A stretch of DNA of 64,000 nt, taken from JBOHUC01 sp050733935. Lineage in GTDB: Bacteria; Eisenbacteria; RBG-16-71-46; DASYSL01. Location: assembly GCA_050733935.1 (NCBI GenBank), contig JBOHUC010000055.1, positions 32,063 through 96,062 on the forward strand, given 5' to 3'. Each line of letters begins with the position of its first letter. The first letter of the stretch is position 1. A program made the translations under genes and the position numbers. Positions 12,510 through 21,083 of the stretch are shown here, piece after piece. Under the pieces are notes generated by a model. The model saw only the letters and a list, made by a program, of their open reading frames with translations, made no database searches and was not told where the DNA came from.

Positions 12510-13424
12510 CTAGTGGAGCCGGCGCCGCTTCTCCAGGTAGTGGAACAGGGCCTGATCGTACGGCGTGGTCGTGTCGAGTGGAACGTAGTCGATCTGGCTC
12601 CGGCGGCACTCCATGCGATAGCGGTCCGCCCACGCGGTGAGACGCTCGCGGTAGTGCTTCTGGATCTCCCAGGGCTCGAGCGCCACCTCTTCCCCCGTCT
12701 CCTTGTCGACGAACGTCGCGGGCTCGCTGAAGTCGAACGTCCACTCCGCGGGATCGAGGATGTGGAACACGATCACTTCGTGCTGGCGATGCCGGAAGTG
12801 GGCGAGCCCCGAGAGCACCGTATCGGGCGGCGCCAGGAGGTCCGAGAAAAGAAGGACGAGCCCGCGCCGGCGAATGCGCTCGGCCAGATGATGGAGCGAC
12901 GCGCCGAGGGCGGTCTTCCCGCCGGGAGCCACGGCTTCGAGCTCGCGCAGGATCACGTCGAGGTGCGAGCGCCGCGCGCGCGCCGGAATGAAGCGCTCGA
13001 TCTTCTCGGCGAACGTGAGGAGTCCGACCGCGTCCTGCTGGTGGATCATGAGGTACGCGAGTGCGGCCGCGAGCGAGCGCGCGTACTCGAGCTTCGAGAT
13101 CCGGCCCGGCGACGAGCCGTAGCTCATGGACGCCGAATGATCGAGCACGAGGTGGGCGCGGAGATTCGTCTCGTCCTCGTACTGCTTGACGTAGAAGCGG
13201 TCGGACTTCGCGTAGACCTTCCAGTCCACGGACCGGAGCGGATCGCCGGGCATGTACTGCCGGTGCTCGACGAACTCGACCGAGAAGCCGTGAAACGGAC
13301 TCTTGTGGAGACCCGAGATGAATCCCTCGACCACGAGCCGCGCCTTGAGGTCGAGACGCCCCAGGCGGGAGACGACCTGCGGATCGAGGATTCCGCGAGC
13401 GGAGCGGCCGGTGGTCGAGGGCAT
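12510..13424 (-). CDS. DUF58 / VWA-like protein of the MoxR-Bat cluster
   Basis: A 304-residue soluble protein with the DUF58 core: GFHSGLHKSP-type entry, EFVEHRQYMPGDPLRSVDWKV, then a VWA-like strand with LDHSASMSYG. The second half (VLLFSDLL, VIVFHILDP) completes the alpha/beta fold. It starts 10 bp after the MoxR stop and ends 18 bp before the BatA-like start, so the three are co-transcribed. DUF58 proteins are consistent partners of MoxR AAA+ ATPases. No enzymatic residues are evident, and no clear Shine-Dalgarno site precedes the ATG. Confidence 0.88.
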   Translation of the reverse strand: MPSTTGRSARGILDPQVVSRLGRLDLKARLVVEGFISGLHKSPFHGFSVEFVEHRQYMPGDPLRSVDWKVYAKSDRFYVKQYEDETNLRAHLVLDHSASMSYGSSPGRISKLEYARSLAAALAYLMIHQQDAVGLLTFAEKIERFIPARARRSHLDVILRELEAVAPGGKTALGASLHHLAERIRRRGLVLLFSDLLAPPDTVLSGLAHFRHRQHEVIVFHILDPAEWTFDFSEPATFVDKETGEEVALEPWEIQKHYRERLTAWADRYRMECRRSQIDYVPLDTTTPYDQALFHYLEKRRRLH

Positions 13425-13434
13425 GGCCGGGTGG

Positions 13435-14442
13435 CTACTCCACCTCGGCGGGAACGACTTTCATCAAATCGGCGACGACGCGGTCCACCTTCACACCCTC
13501 GGCCTCGGCATTGAAGTTCGTGACGATGCGATGCCGGAGCACCATCGGTGCGACCGCGCGCACGTCGTCGATGCCCGGCGCAAACCGTCCGTTGAGGATC
13601 GCGCGCGTCTTCGCCCCGAGCACGAGGAACTGTGAGGCCCGCGGACCCGCGCCCCAGGTCACCCAGCTCTTCACGAAGTCCGGCGCCTCCCCTTCGGGGC
13701 GCGTGGCCCGTGCGAGCTTGACCGCGTAGCGAACCACGTGATCCGCGACCGGCACGCGGCGGACCAGACCCTGGAGCTCGAGGATGTCCGCGGGCCCGAG
13801 CACGCGCGAGAGATCGGGCTCGGCCGCGCCCGTCGTCTCGACCACGATGCGCTCCTCCTCGGCCTGACTCGGATAGTTGACCGGCACGTCGAACATGAAG
13901 CGGTCGAGCTGGGCTTCGGGAAGCGGATAGGTTCCCTCGAGCTCGATCGGGTTCTGGGTCGCGAGCACGAAGAACGGAAGTGCGAGCTGGAACGTCTGTC
14001 CGCCCGCGGTCACCTCCTTCTCCTGCATGGCCTGGAGGAGAGCCGCCTGCGTCTTCGGGGGTGTGCGGTTGATCTCGTCGGCGAGCACGATGTTCGCGAA
14101 CACGGGGCCATGAATGAAGCGGAAGACGCGACGGCCGTCGTGCGTGTCCTCGAGCACTTCGGTGCCCGTGATGTCGGACGGCATGAGATCGGGCGTGAAC
14201 TGGATGCGCGAGAACGACAGATCGAGGACGCGCGCGAGGCTGCGAATGAGGAGCGTCTTCGCGAGGCCCGGCACGCCGACCAGGAGCACGTGCCCGTTTG
14301 CGAACAGCGCCGTGAGCAGGCCCTCGATGACCTCGGTCTGACCGACGATCGCCTTCTTGAGCTCGCCCTGGATGCGATGATGGGCGCCCCTGAGACGCTC
14401 CACCGCCTTGAGATCGCCGCCTGCCACCGCCTGCTCGCTCAT
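13435..14442 (-). CDS. MoxR-family AAA+ ATPase
   Basis: A 335-residue AAA+ protein: Walker A GVPGLAKT, Walker B IVLADEINRTPPKTQ, sensor 1 FFVLATQNPIE and the MoxR signature GTYPLPEAQLDRFMF. Two ATG codons stand in tandem; I chose the second (14442) because GGAGG then sits 4 bases away rather than 1. A further upstream extension lacks coding character. It is the first gene of the run that continues through DUF58, BatA, Mfd and the isomerases. A weak promoter candidate lies at 14547-14576. Confidence 0.93.
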   Translation of the reverse strand: MSEQAVAGGDLKAVERLRGAHHRIQGELKKAIVGQTEVIEGLLTALFANGHVLLVGVPGLAKTLLIRSLARVLDLSFSRIQFTPDLMPSDITGTEVLEDTHDGRRVFRFIHGPVFANIVLADEINRTPPKTQAALLQAMQEKEVTAGGQTFQLALPFFVLATQNPIELEGTYPLPEAQLDRFMFDVPVNYPSQAEEERIVVETTGAAEPDLSRVLGPADILELQGLVRRVPVADHVVRYAVKLARATRPEGEAPDFVKSWVTWGAGPRASQFLVLGAKTRAILNGRFAPGIDDVRAVAPMVLRHRIVTNFNAEAEGVKVDRVVADLMKVVPAEVE

Positions 14443-14546
14443 CATGCCTCCTGCCGAGAACGCGAAAACCCGCGCCCGGCCCTTGGGGGGCCGTCGCGGT
14501 CCCGATCCACCGCATGCGCGGCGCGGGAAGCGCACACGCGTCGCAA

Positions 14547-14576
14547 AGCGTAGCATCCGCATCGTGACAGGAGCAA
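14547..14576 (-). promoter_or_regulatory. Weak sigma70-like promoter candidate upstream of moxR
   Basis: On the minus strand TTGCTC is followed after 18 bp by TACGCT, about 100 bp before the moxR start. Only three bases of each hexamer match the consensus, so this is tentative; transcription could also read through from the exonuclease gene upstream. Confidence 0.25.
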
Positions 14577-14623
14577 CGCGCGCCGCCGCAAAGGCTGTCA
14601 AACCGCTGAAAAACGCCGACGAG

Positions 14624-15694
14624 CTAAGGGAGATTCTCGGACGGAGCAGGAGCCTGGGCCGGGGCCGGGGCCGGGCTTGCGACGCGCTCCTGCCGGACCC
14701 AGTGACCGCTCCCCCGGTTCATGAAAAGCGGTGCGGTCGGGTCCACGGGCAGCAGCACCGCCTTCTCGATCCGGTCGATGCGGAACGACTTTGGCGCCTG
14801 ATCGAGATGGCAGTACGCCTCGAGGAAGAGCGCACCGTCGCGCGCGAACAAGTGGGACGGGGTGACCCGTCGAGGAACGCTTCCCTTGCTTCCGCCCCGG
14901 TACTCGATCGTCAAATCCTGGTGACGTTCGATCGCGTCGTTGACAATCGAGAGCTCCGCGGGCAGGGCGTACGGCACGTCCGCGAACTGATCGAACGTAA
15001 GCGGAGGCCCCGCGAGACGGCACACGTCGGCGACCGTGACCAGCTCCGGCCGGCCGATCGCGGCCACGCAGCGGCGGAAGAGCTCGAGCGTCGAGAGCGC
15101 ATCCGGCATCGCGCGATGCGCGGCACTCGGCGGAAGCCCGAGAAAGTGGACGAGCGTCCCGAGCGCGTAGTTCGGCGCTCCGGGGAAGAGGCGCTTCGGG
15201 AGCAGCGACGTGTCGACCGCCGCAAGGCGCGGGACGCCCCGCCCTTCGCGCAGGAGCGCGTACGTCATGGCGCCGAAGTCGAACGGAACGTAGTGCGCGA
15301 CCATCGTCGCGCCGCCGCAAAAGCCGAAGAAGCGCTCGAGCACGGGAACCGGACCCGGGAGGTTGCGGACGATCGCATCCGAAATGCCGTGGATCTTCAC
15401 GACGTCGTCGGGGATCGGCACGCCCGGATTCACGAGCTCGCTGAACTCGCCGAGGATCTCGACCGGCGGGAGCGGCACGAGCGGAGGAAGGCCGGGCGTG
15501 GCAAGCGAGGGCTCGGGGCTGGGCACGGACGCGGGCTCGGGGCCGGGCGCGTTCGGTGAGCGCACGAAGCGGAACTTGACGCCCGCGACTTCGACGAGCC
15601 GCGCGGTCACGTTCGAGTAGCCGGTCGCTTCGGTGTCGAAAGCAACCCACGTGAGATCGGCGACGAACGCCGCGAGCAAAGGACTCGTATCCAT
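14624..15694 (-). CDS. DnaQ-like DEDDh 3'-5' exonuclease fused to a WYL-type domain
   Basis: A 356-residue protein. Exo I is FDTEATG (D20, E22), followed by a Pro-rich insertion of about 30 residues, HGISD, Exo II in AHYVPFDFGAM and Exo III in HRAMPDALST. These give a full DEDDh set, so it should be an active exonuclease. From about residue 255, LTIEYRGGSKGSVPRRVTP and FRIDRIEKAVLL match the WYL fold, a ligand- or nucleic-acid-sensing module usually found in transcription factors. I chose the ATG at 15694; a GTG nine bases upstream is possible. It is divergent from the symporter gene, with 35 bp between starts. Its substrate is not known. Confidence 0.8.
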   Translation of the reverse strand: MDTSPLLAAFVADLTWVAFDTEATGYSNVTARLVEVAGVKFRFVRSPNAPGPEPASVPSPEPSLATPGLPPLVPLPPVEILGEFSELVNPGVPIPDDVVKIHGISDAIVRNLPGPVPVLERFFGFCGGATMVAHYVPFDFGAMTYALLREGRGVPRLAAVDTSLLPKRLFPGAPNYALGTLVHFLGLPPSAAHRAMPDALSTLELFRRCVAAIGRPELVTVADVCRLAGPPLTFDQFADVPYALPAELSIVNDAIERHQDLTIEYRGGSKGSVPRRVTPSHLFARDGALFLEAYCHLDQAPKSFRIDRIEKAVLLPVDPTAPLFMNRGSGHWVRQERVASPAPAPAQAPAPSENLP

Positions 15695-15729
15695 GGCTCG
15701 CACTATAGCAGCGACACTCGCGCCGCAGT

Positions 15730-17271
15730 ATGCTGCGCGCGGGCGCTCGAACGCCTCTCCTCATCCACCGAAGGGATACGGACTTGCCTGATTCGACCGC
15801 ATCCCCCGCGTTGACCGGGTTCGCAGGCGGCGACGTCGTCCTGCTCGTCGTGTACGCGGCGTTCCTGCTCTACGTCACGGCCCGCATCTTCGGCCCGCAC
15901 CGGCGCGACATGGGCGAATACCTGGTCGCCTCGCGCGCGGTCACGCTTCCCGGGTTCGTGGCGACGCTGGTTTCGACGTGGTACGGCGGCATTCTCGGCG
16001 TCGGCGAATACTCGTATCGCTTCGGCATCTCGAACTGGCTCGTCTTCGGCGCGCCGTACTACCTGTGGGCCGCCGTGTTCGCGATCTTCTTCGCGAAGCG
16101 GGCGCACGAGACGTATTACTACACGCTTCCGGATCAGCTCTACGGAGCCTACGGGCGGACGGCCGGCGCGGCCGGAGCCGTGCTCCTGTTCCTGTACGCG
16201 GCCCCCGCGGCCTATGTGCTCATGCTCGGGACGCTGTTCGAGCTAGGGTTCGGCTGGCCGCTCTGGGTCGGGACGACCGTCGGAACGCTGTTCTCGGTCA
16301 TGTACCTGTTCCGCGGCGGGCTCCGCTCGATCGTCATCACCGAGCGCATCCAGTTCGTGCTCATGTTCGCGGGGATCGGCGTCATCCTGCCGTATCTCTT
16401 CACGCGCTACGGCGGCCTCGACTTCCTGCGCGCGAACACGCCCGCGACCCACTGGGTGTGGCACGGCGGAAACGAGCCGCAGTACGTGCTCGTGTGGTAT
16501 GCGCTCGCCATGATCACGCTGGTCGAGCCCGCGTTCTACCAGCGCTGCTACGCCGCGAAGACCCCGGCCGTCGCCCGGAACGGCATTCTGATCTCGATTC
16601 TGTTCTGGATGCTGTTCGACTTCATGACCACGACCGTGGGCCTCTACGCGCGCGCCGTCCTGCCGAACCTCGCGGATCCCGTGCAGGCGTATCCGGCGCT
16701 CGCGGCGCACGTGCTCCCGCCGATCGCGCTCGGCCTGTTCACGCTCGGCATGCTCGCGACCGTCATGTCGACCGTGGACTCGTACGCGTTCGTGGGGGCG
16801 GTGACGCTGGGGCGGGATCTCTGGTGGCGGCTTCGGGGCGGGGATCCCGAGCGGGTCGTGCCGCGCGCGACGCGTGTGGGCCTCCTCGTGACGGCGGCCC
16901 TCTCGGTCGTGGTCGCGATCCGATGGAAGAGCGTGATCGACGTGTGGCACGACGTCGGGTCGATCGTCACGCCGGCGCTTCTCCTGCCCACGCTCTCGAG
17001 CTTCTCCGCGCGCTTCAGGATGCGGCCGCGGTTCGCCGCGATCGCGCTCATCGGATCGGCCGCCGTCGCGGCCGCCGGCGTGTTCGCGGGAAAGACCGGC
17101 CGAAACTTCTTCGGGATCGAGCCGATCTATCCGGCGCTTGCGTTTTCGATCGCGGTGTTCGTGCTCGATCGGGTGACGCGCTCGGCCTCGCCTCCGACCT
17201 CGCCTCCGGCCTCGCGTTCGACCTCGCGCCCCGCCCCGGGCCCGGCCGCCTCGCGCTCCCGCACGGGATAG
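15730..17271 (+). CDS. Sodium:solute symporter (SSS) family transporter
   Basis: A 513-residue membrane protein with about 13 hydrophobic helices. SSS features include YLVASRAVTLPGFVATLVSTW near the first helices and a MSTVDSYAFVGA motif in the second half, which parallels the Na+-site region of PutP/SglT relatives. The substrate is unclear. The start may be the ATG at 15730 or a TTG at 15784, which has GAAGGGA in front. The C-terminal 30 residues are Ser/Pro/Arg low complexity, and their DNA overlaps the 3' end of the convergent exonuclease gene by 145 bp. Confidence 0.85.
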   Translation: MLRAGARTPLLIHRRDTDLPDSTASPALTGFAGGDVVLLVVYAAFLLYVTARIFGPHRRDMGEYLVASRAVTLPGFVATLVSTWYGGILGVGEYSYRFGISNWLVFGAPYYLWAAVFAIFFAKRAHETYYYTLPDQLYGAYGRTAGAAGAVLLFLYAAPAAYVLMLGTLFELGFGWPLWVGTTVGTLFSVMYLFRGGLRSIVITERIQFVLMFAGIGVILPYLFTRYGGLDFLRANTPATHWVWHGGNEPQYVLVWYALAMITLVEPAFYQRCYAAKTPAVARNGILISILFWMLFDFMTTTVGLYARAVLPNLADPVQAYPALAAHVLPPIALGLFTLGMLATVMSTVDSYAFVGAVTLGRDLWWRLRGGDPERVVPRATRVGLLVTAALSVVVAIRWKSVIDVWHDVGSIVTPALLLPTLSSFSARFRMRPRFAAIALIGSAAVAAAGVFAGKTGRNFFGIEPIYPALAFSIAVFVLDRVTRSASPPTSPPASRSTSRPAPGPAASRSRTG

Positions 17272-18074
17272 CGGCCTTCGAGCGCGTTCCGCGCGGCGCG
17301 CTTCACTTCTTCGCCGAAGTCGTGGCGCAGGATCCAGGTGAGAAGCCCGCGTCCGTCCTCATCGCGCGACAGATCCTTGAGGCTACGGCCACGCGACTTC
17401 CCGAAGTTGATGACCACGTCGTCCCCGATCCACTTGAGCTTCCCGTCGGCATCGTAGGCATCGGGGTCGGATCCCGGCGCGCCGACCTTCCCGAGCGACT
17501 CGATCTCCCCGGGCAAATCGTCGTAGTGCTCGAGCTGGGCCAGGATCACGTCGCGGGCCGCGAGCATGTCGGCCTGCGCGGAGTGCGCGGACTTGAGCTC
17601 CCCGCCGCAGTAGAGCGCGTAGGCCGCCGACAGCGTGCGCGGCTCCTTCGCGTGGAAGATCTCCTTCCCGTCGACGCAATGGCGTCCCGCGAGCTCGAAC
17701 GTGAACCCCGCGCGCTTGAACTCGGCCTGGAGAAGCGGGAGATCGTAACGCCGCACGCCGAAGCCCGCGAAGTCGCAGCCCTCGAACTGCTCGAACAGGC
17801 TCCGCGCGTAGGCCGCAAACGGCGGCTCGAGCGCCACGTCCGCATCCGTGATGCCGTGGATCGCGGTCGCGCCCGGCGGAATCGGGATCCCGGGATGGAC
17901 GCGCTTCGTACGCACTTCGGGCTCGCGCGTCTCGCCGTCCGGTCCCTCTGGGAACACCTTCATGATCGAGATTTCGACGATGCGGTCGACGCGCGGGTCG
18001 AGCCCGGTCGTCTCGAGGTCGAGAAAGACCAGCGGACGCGTGATCCGCAGACGGCCGAGGAGATTTTCGTTCAA
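17127..18074 (-). CDS. DEDDh 3'-5' exonuclease with ExoX-like C-terminal domain
   Basis: A 315-residue protein. Exo I FLDLETTG, then AIHGITDADV, Exo II FGVRRYDLPLL and Exo III HSAQADMLAARD give a complete DEDDh site. After about residue 230, INFGKSRGRSLKDL with GLLTWILRHDFGEEV resembles the small C-terminal domain found on exodeoxyribonuclease X-like proteins. I chose the TTG at 18074: it overlaps the rhodanese stop as TTGA, and no better start lies before the catalytic motif. The last 30 residues are repetitive Glu/Gly/Arg/Ala and overlap the symporter gene on the other strand. Its presence in a surface-protein operon is unexplained. Confidence 0.87.
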   Translation of the reverse strand: MNENLLGRLRITRPLVFLDLETTGLDPRVDRIVEISIMKVFPEGPDGETREPEVRTKRVHPGIPIPPGATAIHGITDADVALEPPFAAYARSLFEQFEGCDFAGFGVRRYDLPLLQAEFKRAGFTFELAGRHCVDGKEIFHAKEPRTLSAAYALYCGGELKSAHSAQADMLAARDVILAQLEHYDDLPGEIESLGKVGAPGSDPDAYDADGKLKWIGDDVVINFGKSRGRSLKDLSRDEDGRGLLTWILRHDFGEEVKRAARNALEGRYPVREREAAGPGAGREVEREAGGEVGGEAERVTRSSTNTAIENASAG

Positions 18075-18463
18075 TCGACTGTCACCTTCCCACCCGCGGC
18101 GACGTAGCCGCGAAAGCCCCCCGTCATCGAGACGACGTTCGTGTAGCCCATGGTCTGGAGCACGTCCGCGGCGAGCGCCGACCGGTTGCCGCCGCCGCAA
18201 TAGAGGACGAGCGGTGTGTCCTTCTCGGGAAACACCCGGTCGATCTTGACCTCGAGCACTCCGCGGCTCAGCGCCGTGGCCCCCGGCATGTGGCCGCGGG
18301 CCCATTCGCTCTCCTCGCGGATGTCGACGAGCACGGCGTCCGAGCGTTCCTGCTGCATGCGCATCACGTCTCCCACCGTGACCTCGCGGATGCGCCCCTT
18401 CGCTTCGCCCACGAGATCCATGTACGACTTTCCGACCCGCCGTTCGGTTCCCTGCTGCGTCAT
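18071..18463 (-). CDS. Single-domain rhodanese-like protein
   Basis: A 130-residue cytoplasmic protein with one rhodanese domain: VLVDIREESEWARGHMPGA, then the active-site loop YCGGGNRSALAA with the sulfur-carrying Cys first in the loop. It should transfer sulfane sulfur or act as a sulfur carrier. It overlaps the M1 peptidase stop by 4 bp (ATGA) and the downstream exonuclease start by 4 bp (TTGA), so the three are translationally coupled. Confidence 0.9.
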   Translation of the reverse strand: MTQQGTERRVGKSYMDLVGEAKGRIREVTVGDVMRMQQERSDAVLVDIREESEWARGHMPGATALSRGVLEVKIDRVFPEKDTPLVLYCGGGNRSALAADVLQTMGYTNVVSMTGGFRGYVAAGGKVTVD

Positions 18464-21021
18464 GCGTTCGCCCTCCTTCTCGCCTTCGTTCCGCGCTTCC
18501 GCCGGCCGATCTCGGCGATCGCCTTCTGGGCCGTGCGCTGCAGATGATCCCAGGCCTCCTGCCTTTGCGAGCGCCGGAGCGCCGGCAGGAGAGTCCGGTC
18601 CTTGAGGCGCGCCGCGCCGTTCATGGCCGCCAGGCGCGCGAACACGGACGGATCGCCGAGCAGTGCCACGAGCGCGGGCGCGACATGACGGGCCTGCTCC
18701 GGGCGCGCTCGTTTCGCCTTTGCGTCTCCCGCGAGTGCGACCAGGAGCCGCACACCGGCTTCGCGCACCTCCTGCTTCTCGCCGTAGCGGATCGCCGCAT
18801 ACCCATCATCGAACGCGGCTGGGACCTTTGCCATCGCGAGCGCGTCGAGCGCGGCCATGGGAACGAGATCGCGGTACCCGCGATCTTCCATCTGCGCGCG
18901 GCAGATCGCAAGGAGCCGGGGTGACCCGATCTTGGCGAGGGCCTTGAGCGCGGCCGCCTTGACGAGGTACGAGCGCTCCCCGTCGAGCGCCCGGACGAGC
19001 GCCCGCTCGGCGGCCCTCCCGAACTGACCGAGCGCGAACACGGCCGCCCGCCGCACGTGCGCGTTCTTGTCGCGCACCGCGCGCACGAGAGCCGTCCGCG
19101 CGCGATCCGTGCCGGACCCGCTCCGTTTCCCGCCGTACGCCTCCCCGAGCGCGATGGCGGCGGCCATCCGCACGCCGCGATCGCGATCGCGGGCGAGCGA
19201 GCGCACGAGCGCCGTGAGCACCGGTGCCGTGCGGAACGTGGCGAGCTCGCGCGCGGCCCGCATGCGCTCGATCGGCGAGGGATCGCGGACGAGCGCGTGG
19301 AGCCAGGCCCCGGCCGGTTGCGCGAGCGCCAGCGTCTTGAGCACGCGGAAGCCGGGGTCGATCGCGATCCGGATCGGCGCTCCGGGGGTTGCGAGAACGA
19401 AGCTTTCTCTCCCCTGGCTCACCGTCACGCGATGACTCCGCGCCCCGTTCGTCCCGTGGACCACGATTTCGAGCCCGAACCGAAACGCCCTCGAAGTCGG
19501 CCCCCCGTCGCCGGGCTTCGTGCGCTGCTTCTGGCGGACGGTGACAGTGACCTGGCTCCGCCCGGCACGGCGCCAGCGCACGTCGAGCTCGGGGTAGCCG
19601 GCTTTCCAGACCCACTGGTCGAAGAACCACGTGAGGTCGCGGCCGCTCTCCTCCTCGAGCGCGCGCCGGAACTCGTGCGTGTCCGCGAACCCGTGGGCGT
19701 GCCGGACCAGGTACCGCCGCGCGCCGCGAAAGAAAAGCTCGTCCCCGAGCTCGTCGCGCAACATTCCGAGCACGAGCGATCCCTTTTCGTACGCATGGCG
19801 ATCGAACAGATCGGTCGGCACCACGTAGCGGTTGAACACGATCGGGCGCCGGTACTGCCCCAAGTCCTGCAGGAGATAGCTCGCGGTCTTCTGAACGCGG
19901 GTCCACGCCGCTGCGTCCGGTCCGTACGCGGCTTCGTCGTACAACACCTCAGAAAACGTCGCCCACCCCTCGTTGAGCCAGTTGTGATGCCATCCCCGGC
20001 ACGTCACGAGATCGCCCCACCACTGGTGGGCGAGCTCGTGCGACACGAGCCCCTCGTAGGAGATGTCGAGCGCGGCGCGGTCGTCGAGCACGGCCTTCTC
20101 GGTGAGCGTGGTCGCGCCAGTGTTCTCCATGCCGCCCCAGGTGAACTCGCTCACCACGATCTGGCTGTACCCGGGCCAGGGATAGGGACCGTACAAGCGC
20201 TCGAACACGCGCATCATGTGTGCCGTGTGCCCGTACAGCCGACGCGCGGCACGGCCATGGCCTTCGAACGCGTGGAAGCGGAGCTGCACGCGGCCGACCT
20301 TCGCCCGGGTCTCGACGAACGGCGCGACCGCGAGCGTGACAAGGTAGGCGGGGTGCGGGAAGTCCTGCTTCCAGTGCCAGGTCACGCGCGCGCCGTCGGC
20401 CGAGCGCTTCCGCCCCGCGAGTCGGCCATTCGAGACCACCCGAAAACCCGCATCCGTCGTGACCACCATCTCGCTCGTGAACTTGTCGTTCGGATGGTCC
20501 ACGCACGGGAACCAAGCGTGACTGTCCTCCGCCTGGCCCTGGGTCCACGCCTGCGGCACGCGGCGCGGATGCGCGCGATCCGGACCCACGAACCAGAGTC
20601 CGCGGCGCGGCCGGACGGCCCGGTACGCAATCGAAAGCGTGATCGTTTCGCCGGGGCCGTACGCCCGATCGAGCGGGATCGTGAGCCGGTCGCCTTCATG
20701 GCGCGCACGCAGGCGACGTCCGCCCACGCGCTGGACACGTCCGATCCGGAGCTCCGAGGCATCGAGCGTGATCGTCCGGAGGCCTGTCGCAAGGGGACGG
20801 ATCCGAAGCGTGGCGACGCCGTCGAGCCGAGCGCGGGTGACGTCGACGTCCAGATCGAGCCGGATGTGCTCGACGCGGAACGTGCGATCGCGGACGGGCC
20901 GCGGAGCGCCGTCGAGGACGTCCGCCCGGCGTGCGGGCGGTGGAGTGTAGGGATCGGCGTCGAGCCCGCGGCGCGGACTCAAATAGAGCGAATGGAACAG
21001 AGCGTCGGGTCGGGGCGCCAC
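18460..21021 (-). CDS. M1-family zinc aminopeptidase with C-terminal HEAT repeats
   Basis: An 853-residue protein. The exopeptidase motif GGMEN is at 296-300 and the zinc site HELAH (328-332) is followed by NEGWATF with Glu351, the exact HExxH-x18-E spacing of gluzincins. The N-terminal beta-saddle domain begins near residue 45. From about residue 590, repeated helical pairs (TALVRAVRDKNAHVRRAAVFA and similar) form a HEAT array typical of M1 enzymes. The start is uncertain: the frame is open further upstream into the PorV-like gene. I chose the GTG at 21021, preceded by GGGAGAG, which leaves a 62-bp gap. No signal peptide is evident. Confidence 0.88.
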   Translation of the reverse strand: MAPRPDALFHSLYLSPRRGLDADPYTPPPARRADVLDGAPRPVRDRTFRVEHIRLDLDVDVTRARLDGVATLRIRPLATGLRTITLDASELRIGRVQRVGGRRLRARHEGDRLTIPLDRAYGPGETITLSIAYRAVRPRRGLWFVGPDRAHPRRVPQAWTQGQAEDSHAWFPCVDHPNDKFTSEMVVTTDAGFRVVSNGRLAGRKRSADGARVTWHWKQDFPHPAYLVTLAVAPFVETRAKVGRVQLRFHAFEGHGRAARRLYGHTAHMMRVFERLYGPYPWPGYSQIVVSEFTWGGMENTGATTLTEKAVLDDRAALDISYEGLVSHELAHQWWGDLVTCRGWHHNWLNEGWATFSEVLYDEAAYGPDAAAWTRVQKTASYLLQDLGQYRRPIVFNRYVVPTDLFDRHAYEKGSLVLGMLRDELGDELFFRGARRYLVRHAHGFADTHEFRRALEEESGRDLTWFFDQWVWKAGYPELDVRWRRAGRSQVTVTVRQKQRTKPGDGGPTSRAFRFGLEIVVHGTNGARSHRVTVSQGRESFVLATPGAPIRIAIDPGFRVLKTLALAQPAGAWLHALVRDPSPIERMRAARELATFRTAPVLTALVRSLARDRDRGVRMAAAIALGEAYGGKRSGSGTDRARTALVRAVRDKNAHVRRAAVFALGQFGRAAERALVRALDGERSYLVKAAALKALAKIGSPRLLAICRAQMEDRGYRDLVPMAALDALAMAKVPAAFDDGYAAIRYGEKQEVREAGVRLLVALAGDAKAKRARPEQARHVAPALVALLGDPSVFARLAAMNGAARLKDRTLLPALRRSQRQEAWDHLQRTAQKAIAEIGRRKRGTKARRRANA

Positions 21022-21083
21022 GAATCTCTCCCGGTCAGGAGGTCGAGGATCAGGGGGAGGACGTCGGCCGCCGACGCGGCCGT

